Assembly: GCA_003165095.1 (NCBI GenBank)
Contig: PLSH01000453.1
Location: 155 to 5,731, forward strand
Reading direction: 5' to 3'
DNA from: Acidobacteriaceae bacterium
Lineage (GTDB): Bacteria > Acidobacteriota > Terriglobia > Terriglobales > Acidobacteriaceae
DNA length: 5,577 nt
In this document: piece after piece, positions 1-5,233 of the stretch
Numbering within the stretch: position 1 is the stretch's first letter
Layout of the letters: each line of letters begins with the position of its first letter
Notes under the pieces: model-generated
Databases searched by the model: none
Told to the model about the DNA's origin: nothing
The model's input: the letters and a program-made list of their open reading frames with translations, nothing else
Translations under genes and position numbers: made by a program

Positions 1-125
1 ACTTCGCATTGTTCACCAAAGTGAATAGCTTACATTCAGTTTGCTGTTCGGTTACACCTCAAACCCAAAAATCCTTAGTCCATCGCAGACAAATCACTCC
101 ACCCACATCGCTAGCAAAGCCCAGT
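1..125. other. Non-coding left edge, nothing recognised
   Basis: No convincing coding region or RNA gene is visible. A short inverted repeat, TTCAC (12-16) and GTGAA (21-25) with a 4-base spacer, is too small to interpret. A 64-codon open frame starts at 41 but runs into the repeat array from 158 on and has no recognisable protein features, so it is treated as non-coding. Confidence 0.5.
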
Positions 126-296
126 CGATAAGTTTTCGGCTCCTGGCCTTGTTAACTCCGCAGGTGCGTGGAAGTGAGTTGCCCGCAGTCAGCTGGAAAT
201 TCATCGCCGCAGTCGGCTGGAAATCTATGCCGTAACTCGCTGAAACAAAGCGGTTTTAGCGGCGTTATGGGTAGCCCTATTTCCAGACAACTGCGG
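126..296. repeat. Orphan iteron module, unit 1 of a 184-bp tandem duplication
   Basis: The unit holds 17-bp direct repeats with consensus CCGCAGTYGGYTGGAAR at 158-174 (divergent), 183-199 and 207-223, spaced 25 and 24 bp, plus an inverted copy at 280-296. A badly decayed further copy may lie at 230-246. A spacing of 24-25 bp places the sites at slightly more than two helical turns, as is usual for binding sites of replication initiators, partition proteins or regulators. The motif is unrelated to the 19-bp iterons further right. Every copy has a counterpart exactly 184 bp downstream. No gene in the window is an obvious partner, and which protein binds here is unknown. Confidence 0.85.
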
Positions 297-309
297 ATAT
301 TCACTTTTT

Positions 310-480
310 CGCTACATGTCTTTTTCTGGACTTCATCACTCCCGCAGTTGGTTGGAAGCACCAACTCCGCAGTCGGTTGGAAGACCTCGCCCGTAGTTGG
401 TTGGAAGTTTTCTAGTCTAACTGCTTTATAAATATGGCTTTATCGTTTTTGTTAGTGTGGAGATTTCCAATCAACTGCGG
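310..480. repeat. Orphan iteron module, unit 2 of the 184-bp tandem duplication
   Basis: Direct copies of the 17-bp repeat lie at 342-358, 367-383 and 391-407, with an inverted copy at 464-480. These are the unit 1 coordinates plus 184 bp in each case. The spacers are diverged but still alignable: TCGATA at 125 matches TCGCTA at 309; CTGGCCTT at 143 matches CTGGACTT at 326; TAACT followed by GCT occurs at 233 and 418. The repeats of unit 2 are closer to consensus than those of unit 1. The spacer at 408-463 is AT-rich and contains TGTGGAGAT (456-464), a 7 of 9 match to an inverted DnaA box. That match is weak evidence on its own. Confidence 0.85.
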
Positions 481-789
481 ATCGTGACACCCTTGCCGGC
501 ACCAATCGCTTCGGAAAACCGCAAGATCGCCTCATCTGGAATTTAGCTATAACCACGGGCTGTTAGGTTTGGCGGGTTACGCACTCCCCGGGAAAGGGGA
601 GTTGCGGATGTACACCCATAACGTATCGTGGTGAGCGGCGCAGCAACACGCTAAAGCATTGATTCAAATTAATTTGTGAGGCTACCGATATCGACGTTAA
701 CTACACGGACCGGTGCGGAACGCGGGGAGTATGTCTCGTTCGGTCGGTAGAGGAGCATACCGATTGACTAAATAGCCCTCCGCTTCCCC
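481..789. other. Intergenic stretch, no gene seen
   Basis: No protein-coding or RNA gene is supported in these roughly 300 bases. The only clear structure is the stem-loop at 581-605. A partial match to the 19-bp iteron, TACACGGA at 702-709, lies about 90 bp before the first full iteron, which agrees with the spacing of the dispersed array. It matches over eight bases only and may be a decayed copy or chance. Confidence 0.5.
581..605. other. Stem-loop, possible terminator or structural element
   Basis: ACTCCCC (583-589) pairs perfectly with GGGGAGT (596-602) around a six-base loop. One bulged base lets the outer GC bases (581-582, 604-605) extend the stem. No run of T follows on either strand, so a standard intrinsic terminator is not shown. 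A replication-associated or transcript-ending role is only possible. Confidence 0.35.
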
Positions 790-1445
790 TTTACACGCAA
801 CCTCTCTATCAAAATTGAAACCCGGTGATGGTTGCCGGGGAGGCCGCGTGTACCCAAGCCGTGATACCCGAGAAACACGTCAGGCTTTTACACAGAACCT
901 CTCTATTTGCAGAACCGTAAATTGTGACCAGGCTGATTCCGTAAAACTGGAATAAAGTGATGATAAGGCTATGGTTGCACCGTTTTTTTACACGCAACCT
1001 CTCTATCATCAAGGTCTGGTTCTGATGTGCTCTGATTCCTATTCCGAGTTTGAGAGTTTGCTGCCTCCTTGTGTCTTTTACACGGAACCTCTCTAGTGCG
1101 TGCCTCGCTCCGCCTTTCTTTTGCCCTGTCGTTTCGTCTTTTTTACACGGAACCTCTCTAATCGGCCGGTGAGCGCACTAGCCTATGTATCCTAAAATAA
1201 GATAGTTAGTGCCGTTTTTTACACGTAGCCTCTCTAATCAGCTCATTAGCGGCGGCGGTCGGTCCATAACCGTAATACTTCCAGCTAACGATTGCGATCA
1301 ACGTGCTGATTCCGTGCCATTTGTCGCTCCGTTTTACACGCAACCTCTCTAATCGGCGTCAGATCTGCCATAGTGAGCGCATTGCCCTGCCCCCTTCCTG
1401 TGTCTTATCAGGGACTTGGCAGCCCATTTACACGGAACCTCTCTA
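790..1445 (+). repeat. Dispersed array of eight 19-bp iterons
   Basis: Eight near-identical 19-bp repeats (consensus TTTACACGNAACCTCTCTA) start at 790, 887, 987, 1077, 1142, 1218, 1333 and 1427. All are on the + strand, with start-to-start distances of 65 to 115 bp and unrelated sequence between them. All eight share TTTACAC at the left and CCTCTCTA at the right; variation is confined to positions 8-11. They are very probably binding sites for the initiator encoded at 1889-3385, because the same motif recurs inverted next to that gene. By analogy with iteron plasmids, sites outside the minimal origin can act in copy-number control and incompatibility by titrating or pairing initiator. That role is inferred. 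Confidence 0.9.
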
Positions 1446-1623
1446 CTAGGTGGTATTATCCGCGATTTACGTTCGCTTGGGCCCCCGAGGTGAACGCTCC
1501 CTCTCGTCCTGAGCCCCGAGGCCGCAGAACTCATCCTCAGTCCGTGAAAAGTCCAACCGTTCGCTCGTCGAGAATCCCAAAATTGGCAGTCTGGAGGTGC
1601 GAACCCAGGGAATGGCAGAACAG

Positions 1624-1775
1624 TAGAGAGTCTGCGTGTAAAAATCCGAGAGGGGGCGTGTAAAATCCGAGAGGTTCCGTGTAAAAATGCGAGAGGTTCC
1701 GTGTAAGGCGCCTAGCGAGGTTCCGTGTAAGAAATAGAGATGTTCCGTGTAACGATGCGAGAGGGTGCGTGTAAA
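1624..1775 (-). repeat. Dense array of seven iterons in inverse orientation
   Basis: Seven 19-bp copies on the minus strand lie at 1624-1642, 1646-1664, 1667-1685, 1689-1707, 1713-1731, 1735-1753 and 1757-1775. Start-to-start spacing is 21-24 bp, about two helical turns, so bound initiators would align on one face of the DNA. All keep the GTGTAA core read on the + strand, but both ends are more variable than in the dispersed copies: the first two bases are TA, CC or GC, and the last is A, G or C. This array is the best candidate for the replication-active iterons. Initiator binding here may also repress the initiator's own promoter, which starts just downstream. Confidence 0.9.
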
Positions 1776-1785
1776 AAAAGTGCCT

Positions 1786-1794
1786 CTATCCACC
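1786..1794 (+). promoter_or_regulatory. DnaA-box-like site beside the dense iterons
   Basis: CTATCCACC matches the classical TTATCCACA box at 7 of 9 positions and lies ten bases after the last dense iteron. Iteron origins commonly carry DnaA boxes in this position, which supports the call. A 7 of 9 match is nevertheless expected by chance in a window of this size. Confidence 0.35.
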
Positions 1795-1827
1795 TTGTTT
1801 TATGTGTCTTACGGGAAGTCTATGGTT

Positions 1828-1856
1828 TTAACTGGTCTTTGTAGTTGTTGTAATCT
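1828..1856 (+). promoter_or_regulatory. Candidate promoter of the initiator gene
   Basis: TTAACT (1828-1833) and TAATCT (1851-1856) are separated by 17 bp and resemble weak -35 and -10 elements. The -10 box lies about 33 bases before the ATG. The position between the iteron array and the gene is right for an autoregulated initiator promoter. Both hexamers are imperfect and the sigma-factor preference of the host is unknown. Confidence 0.3.
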
Positions 1857-1888
1857 CTTAATGAGCATTCAAACAAACAGGAGATTCT

Positions 1889-3385
1889 ATGGCTCGACGA
1901 AACAAGCTCCCGGCTTCTCCTTCACTCTTACCCACGTCTGTTGTTGTTGATCTCATTCGATACGAGAAAAATCTCCTGCACTTTTTCTCCGCTACCAACG
2001 AATTCCAGCAGACGCGAAGGATCAAGAAAGATGTAATGCGCGACGGCCACGTTGTCACTGTCGTAGCCGAGTTTCGCGGATCCGAATACGGACTCCCTAC
2101 AACGGCCGATCGCGACAAGTTCATGGCGTTTCTCAAAATCATAAACGAAGATCGAACTCTCGGCGGAACCATCTCTAATCCTGTTCACTTCAGTGGTTAT
2201 CGAATGATTCAAGAGTTGGGCGTCGCTCGTACCGGAGACATCTATGCCGAGATATTCCGCTGGGGCCAGCGAATGGTCGATACCAGCATCATGTCCACTC
2301 AGATAGTCTATTTAGCCTCGAAGAAAAAATATTCTGACGATACTTTTCATGTGTTCAATAATTTTCGGCGCTCGGGTTTGAGCGATATGAAGGACGAGAA
2401 CCGCGAAGAAGGCTACGAGGTTGAACTAGCTCCATGGTTCATCGACAACCTCAATCAACGCTTTGTTATGGCGGAGGATTTCAACGCTTATAAACTCCTA
2501 AAACGACCCATATCTAAAGGGGTCTTTGGCTTCCTGCATGTAGTCTTTCAGGCCAGCGGAGGTAAACCGATAGAGAAGGACTACGAGGACCTGTGTTGCG
2601 AATTGGGCGTCAAAGCCTATCTGCATGTTTCCAAAATCAAGCAGACGTTGGGCCTGGCGCTCGACGAATTGGTTTCTATCAAGTACCTGTCGAAATGGGA
2701 CATCCACTCAAGGGTGATGAAAAAGGGATACAAAATCAGGCTCGAGGCCGGGTCGGGGTTGATGAATTTCATCAACAAAAACAGTGGCAACAGGCGACCC
2801 TTGGCCGCAAACATAGACGACGAACGCGCCTTGAATGAATCTGAGGTGGCTGCGATGAAGGATCTAAACGATCAGGGTGTTCTGCCTGATCGTGCCAAAA
2901 CATTGGTGCAGACCTACGGGCCTGAGAGGGTTCTGGATATTGTCGACTATCAAAGCAGCCAGATCAAAGGCAAGGCTAGCCGGGTACAGAACCCCGCAGG
3001 GCTGATTATCTTTTCGCTTGAAAACAACTTGCCGATCCCGGTGAGCTTTGTCACGACTAGGCTCCGAAAGGAAGTTCAAAACAAGGCAAAGGCGGCGGAC
3101 GAGTTGCGCCAACGCGATGCGGAGCTCCGCATCGCCTACGCAGAATCGAAAGACGCAAGACTGGAGGAGGAATTTGCAAAGCGATTTACCCCATCCGAGC
3201 TACGGGCCAAGGTTCAAGAAATCATTTTGGAACATGGCAAGAGCGACGAGATTTTTAAGCGCGTGACATTAGAACAAAGGCAGCAGATAGCTCTCCAATT
3301 GATAAAGAAGGAAATACGGGATGAGATTGGCTTCCCTTCCCTCGAAGAATGGGTGTTGGGGCAGACGCAATTCAGCCTGTTTTAG
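1889..3385 (+). CDS. Iteron-binding plasmid replication initiator, RPA-like
   Basis: This 498-aa protein most likely binds the 19-bp iterons and starts plasmid replication. It fits the RPA (replication initiator protein A) pattern: an N-terminal LIRYEKNLL segment (22-30), YGLPTTADRDKFMAFL (67-82), HFSGYRMIQELG (100-111), a stretch ending DTFHVFNNF (151-159), LAPWFIDNLNQRFV (180-193) and LKRPISKGVFGFLHVVF (204-220). Together these suggest the tandem winged-helix initiator core up to about residue 285. A second part (about 313-390) contains QNPAGLIIFSLENNLPIP, a pattern seen after the core in long RPA-type initiators. A charged, probably coiled-coil segment follows (about 391-432), then a C-terminal tail. 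The ATG is preceded by AGGAG (1879-1883) at five-base spacing. Iterons upstream imply self-repression. The family call is by recalled pattern, not a search; the replication role is well supported by context. Confidence 0.85.
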   Translation: MARRNKLPASPSLLPTSVVVDLIRYEKNLLHFFSATNEFQQTRRIKKDVMRDGHVVTVVAEFRGSEYGLPTTADRDKFMAFLKIINEDRTLGGTISNPVHFSGYRMIQELGVARTGDIYAEIFRWGQRMVDTSIMSTQIVYLASKKKYSDDTFHVFNNFRRSGLSDMKDENREEGYEVELAPWFIDNLNQRFVMAEDFNAYKLLKRPISKGVFGFLHVVFQASGGKPIEKDYEDLCCELGVKAYLHVSKIKQTLGLALDELVSIKYLSKWDIHSRVMKKGYKIRLEAGSGLMNFINKNSGNRRPLAANIDDERALNESEVAAMKDLNDQGVLPDRAKTLVQTYGPERVLDIVDYQSSQIKGKASRVQNPAGLIIFSLENNLPIPVSFVTTRLRKEVQNKAKAADELRQRDAELRIAYAESKDARLEEEFAKRFTPSELRAKVQEIILEHGKSDEIFKRVTLEQRQQIALQLIKKEIRDEIGFPSLEEWVLGQTQFSLF

Positions 3386-3465
3386 AGGTCAATACTTTCT
3401 CCAGGGGTGGGCTGATTGAGCTGCGGGCGGGCCTACACGCCGTCGATGTTGATTTTGGACGCCCC

Positions 3466-3505
3466 AGTACCCCGGCAAGCCCTGCGGGCCTTCGCGCGGG
3501 GTACT
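3466..3505. terminator. Nested hairpin between convergent operons, probable bidirectional terminator
   Basis: AGTACCCCG (3466-3474) and CGGGGTACT (3497-3505) form a perfect nine-base outer stem. Inside it, GCCC (3479-3482) and GGGC (3486-3489) form a second small hairpin with flanking AAG/CTT complementarity. It lies 80 bp after the initiator stop and 130 bp after the partition operon stop, where the two transcripts converge. It lacks a T-run on both strands, so it may stall polymerase only partly, protect transcript ends, or be a REP-like palindrome. Confidence 0.5.
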
Positions 3506-3635
3506 AAACCTCCATCTGATGCCGTGGGCCACAGGCTGCTGGTCTTTACTTTGTGGGAATACCAGCTCGTTTCATTATCTCGATGAGCCCCTCGGGATAG
3601 CCCCTTTTGCTACAGCATCACTTCGACGGTTTCTT
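3506..3635. other. Short intergenic stretch without a gene
   Basis: Nothing that looks coding is visible on either strand between the hairpin and the end of the partition operon. It presumably carries the 3' untranslated end of the minus-strand partition transcript. Confidence 0.4.
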
Positions 3636-4016
3636 TTAGATCTTCGGCCTCGGCCTCGGCAGCGGCTGCGTGAGAACCTCGAAACCCCTCTTGTGCGAGT
3701 ACTTGTTCTCATGGCACCATGACTGAAATCTATTCCAATCAGATACATGGATACGTACGGTCTTCAGAAACGTTTCCTTTGTGTCGGTTGCGATCCTTGC
3801 CGGTAGCGGCTCCTCTCTGAAGTTGTTGATCTTGAAACCGGAGTCTGTTGCTAGCTTGGCCAGCTTCTCCCTCTCCCCAGGCCTTACAGTGGAGCGAGGA
3901 GCTTCAGGAGCACCAGGAGCTTCTGGTGGTGCCGTCGCAGCGGGTCGTGGCGTAAAATCCTCGAGCGTGCCTCCGATATTAGCGAACGGGCTGACCTTCG
4001 TCGGTGTGCTACTCAT
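3636..4016 (-). CDS. Putative ribbon-helix-helix partition adaptor (ParB/ParG-like role)
   Basis: This 126-aa protein probably binds the centromere repeats and links plasmid DNA to ParA. From the chosen ATG, the N-terminus (1-20) is short and polar, and residues about 22-48 form a proline/alanine-rich linker that is probably disordered. The C-terminus has a plausible ribbon-helix-helix: strand KTVRIHV (85-91), helix SDWNRFQSWCHEN (92-104), turn NKYSHKRG and helix to about 117, ending in a basic proline tail PLPRPRPKI. The ATG (4016-4014) shares its A with the parA stop (TGATG), and GAGGAGG (4024-4030) lies seven bases upstream. A TTG one codon earlier is less likely. The coupling gives fixed stoichiometry with ParA, and such adaptors often repress their own operon. 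The fold is inferred by eye; the second helix looks short. A different small DNA-binding protein is possible. Confidence 0.6.
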   Translation of the reverse strand: MSSTPTKVSPFANIGGTLEDFTPRPAATAPPEAPGAPEAPRSTVRPGEREKLAKLATDSGFKINNFREEPLPARIATDTKETFLKTVRIHVSDWNRFQSWCHENKYSHKRGFEVLTQPLPRPRPKI

Positions 4017-4693
4017 CAAGCGGCCTCCTCTTTACGTTTGCGAAGTATGTGGATCACCTCGTTAGCGAAGGAATCCGCGTTTTCGAGAGCGGCTTCCAAC
4101 CCATTTGTCTCTTTCTCGGTGAGTTCGTCTACTGCCAGTTTGAAGCGAATGATGTGCGAGAACGCGGTGCGCTCGTTCAGATCGGTCTGAAAACATGGGA
4201 TATTGCGAGCCTCTATGTCCTTTCGGATCTCCTTCTCTTCGCGGGTCTTTACCCAGACAGCGGTGGCCATGAACAAGATTCCGTGATCTATCCGCCTCTG
4301 GAAGAGCTTCTCTTGTTTTCGCAGGAGCGCAATCGCATTGGTAGCAACTTCAGCATCAGCCGTCTTGCCGTGCATCGGGATGATGACAAGATCCGCGCGG
4401 GACATCGCAGCTGCGAGTTCTTGGTTGGCCGACCCCTGGACGTCGATGATCACGAACTGGTGTTCTGCAGCGAGCCTGTCGATCAGATCGGTAAGGTCCT
4501 CACCTGCGGTCGGGGTGACGACAATGTCTCGATACTTACTGTCGCCCTTGCTCCAACTGTTGATGGTGCCTTGCGGATCGGCGTCGATGATCCTCACGGT
4601 CGCTCCCTTTCGTGCGAGCGCGGTCCCAAGTATGAGAGAACTCGTCGACTTCCCGCTTCCCCCTTTTGTGTTTGCTGCAACGATGACCGGCAC
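4016..4693 (-). CDS. parA: ParA-family partition ATPase
   Basis: This 225-aa protein is a ParA/MinD-superfamily ATPase that should move or position plasmid copies through ATP-dependent, non-specific binding to the nucleoid. The deviant Walker A motif KGGSGKST spans residues 10-17, with the signature lysine K10 and P-loop lysine K15. DADPQG (37-42) is the A' motif and FVIIDVQG (80-87) the Walker B strand with D84. The length and lack of an N-terminal helix-turn-helix place it with the small type Ib ParAs, which pair with a small non-ParB adaptor, matching the next gene. QG after Walker B replaces the common PG, as in some ParA and VirC1-like relatives. The GTG start is supported by AAGGAG (4700-4705) six bases upstream. 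It is first in a two-gene operon whose upstream repeats are the likely centromere and operator. Confidence 0.92.
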   Translation of the reverse strand: MPVIVAANTKGGSGKSTSSLILGTALARKGATVRIIDADPQGTINSWSKGDSKYRDIVVTPTAGEDLTDLIDRLAAEHQFVIIDVQGSANQELAAAMSRADLVIIPMHGKTADAEVATNAIALLRKQEKLFQRRIDHGILFMATAVWVKTREEKEIRKDIEARNIPCFQTDLNERTAFSHIIRFKLAVDELTEKETNGLEAALENADSFANEVIHILRKRKEEAA

Positions 4694-4733
4694 TTTTAGC
4701 TCCTTATCTTTTAGGGTTCAGCGCAATTGGTTC

Positions 4734-4983
4734 GACAATATAACATCCATGTATACTAGTCCACTCTAAGTGGCCTGTATCTATAGTCCACAAAACTAAA
4801 CATGGACTGTACTCCAAGTGGTGCGGACAAAAGCATAGTCCGCTCCACGGTTACTCTGCTATACAAGACAATAGCATAGGTTTACTTTACATGACAATAG
4901 CTTAGTCAACTCGACAACACAAGGCTACTCTCTAGTAACGTACAGTCCAGCAGACTACACTGTACTAGAGTATAGTCCACAAA
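4734..4983. repeat. parS: Centromere-like repeat region (candidate parS/operator)
   Basis: Several short motifs recur in the 290 bp upstream of parA. AGTCC occurs at 4758, 4785, 4837, 4944 and 4974, and inverted at 4804. A 13-bp exact repeat, TATAGTCCACAAA, is at 4782-4794 and 4971-4983. GACAAWAGCWTAG is at 4826-4838, 4867-4879 and 4893-4905, with shorter GACAA starts at 4734 and 4913. Inverted pairs are GCGGAC (4823) with GTCCGC (4838), and GTACAGT (4940) with ACTGTAC (4959). Small type Ib partition operons usually carry their centromere upstream of parA, and ribbon-helix-helix adaptors bind short repeats of this kind. The role is inferred from position and repeat density. Which motif is bound is not known. 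Confidence 0.65.
4737..4763 (-). promoter_or_regulatory. Candidate parA promoter with overlapping palindrome
   Basis: Read on the minus strand, TGGACT (4763-4758) and TATATT (4742-4737) resemble -35 and -10 boxes, 15 bp apart, which is short. The -10 lies about 43 bases before the GTG. The palindrome CCACT-CTA-AGTGG (4761-4773) and an AGTCC motif overlap the -35 box, so a bound adaptor or ParA could shut the operon down. The promoter call is tentative. Confidence 0.3.
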
Positions 4984-5050
4984 CGTGTACATTTGCCAGT
5001 TTCCCTCCTCCCACCTGTAGCCATCACTCTAGCGAGCACGGCCGGGGGCA

Positions 5051-5194
5051 ATGCGCACCAAGAAATACATGATTGAGCTCCGCCGCGAGAACAGCGTTTT
5101 ACTTGAACCAACACCTCACGGCAAAGAAAGACCCTCAATTTGGCATATTGCGCGACTACGCAATTACCAAAACAAGTGGAGCAGCGTACAGTAG
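5051..5194 (+). CDS. Possible small protein of 47 residues, function unknown
   Basis: An ATG at 5051 opens a 47-codon frame ending at TAG (5192-5194). The product is hydrophilic and basic (it begins MRTKKYMIELRRENSVLLEP and includes SIWHIARLRNYQNKW), with no membrane segment, cysteine cluster or recognised domain. A G-run (5044-5048) upstream is too close to the ATG to be a good ribosome site; a second Met at codon 7 (5069) is another possible start. The stop codon lies inside the left arm of the stem-loop at 5185-5217, as expected if that hairpin ends the transcript. It is convergent with the AAA ATPase gene. It could be a real small gene or a chance frame. Confidence 0.3.
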   Translation: MRTKKYMIELRRENSVLLEPTPHGKERPSIWHIARLRNYQNKWSSVQ

Positions 5195-5217
5195 GTCCTC
5201 GCGAACCATACTGTACG
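5185..5217. terminator. Strong stem-loop between convergent reading frames
   Basis: CGTACAGTA (5185-5193) pairs perfectly with TACTGTACG (5209-5217). GGT/ACC extends the stem by three pairs past one bulged A (5208), leaving an eight-base loop. It lies 16 bases beyond the AAA ATPase stop and overlaps the stop of the small 47-aa frame, so a bidirectional transcript-ending role is plausible. No T-run follows directly. Its GTACAGT/ACTGTAC core also occurs in the parA upstream repeats, so a protein-binding palindrome is the alternative. Confidence 0.5.
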
Positions 5218-5233
5218 CGGCACTTCCGCCGTT

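Larger units (their letters stand above)
1446..1888. other. oriV: Probable vegetative replication origin (oriV)
   Basis: The segment between the dispersed iterons and the initiator gene has the usual parts of an iteron origin. It comprises a spacer (1446-1623), a dense array of seven iterons (1624-1775), DnaA-box-like sites at 1456-1464 (TTATCCGCG) and 1786-1794 (CTATCCACC), each 7 of 9 to TTATCCACA, and a moderately AT-rich leader up to 1888 that may include the melting region. The initiator gene follows directly. The exact boundaries and opening site cannot be determined by eye. Confidence 0.7.

Noticed and set aside
152..431. Overlapping open frames on both strands (152-364 minus, 168-431 plus)
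   Set aside because: Both are made of translated 17-bp repeats and have no supported start or domain.
809..1012. Minus-strand open frame of 67 codons
   Set aside because: It spans iterons at 887 and 987, has no clear ribosome site and no recognisable protein features.
790..1445. Regularly repeated 19-mers separated by unique sequence, considered as a CRISPR array
   Set aside because: Repeats are short, intervals vary from 65 to 115 bp, no cas gene is present, and the same motif recurs inverted and packed beside a replication initiator gene. This is an iteron pattern.
1467..1793. Minus-strand open frame of 108 codons
   Set aside because: It runs through the dense iteron array, and its apparently repetitive protein is the translation of those iterons.
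3639..3670. CGGCCT-type micro-repeat on the + strand
   Set aside because: It is the coding sequence of the proline/arginine tail (PLPRPRPKI) of the adaptor protein and needs no separate explanation.
4004..4699. Plus-strand open frame of 231 codons
   Set aside because: It lies antisense over the whole of parA, whose Walker motifs and ribosome site show that the minus strand is coding.
5185..5217. TACAGTA/TACTGTA pair considered as an SOS (LexA) operator
   Set aside because: The half-sites face the wrong way (TACAGTA first) and the gap differs from the CTGT-N8-ACAG pattern. The host LexA motif is also unknown.
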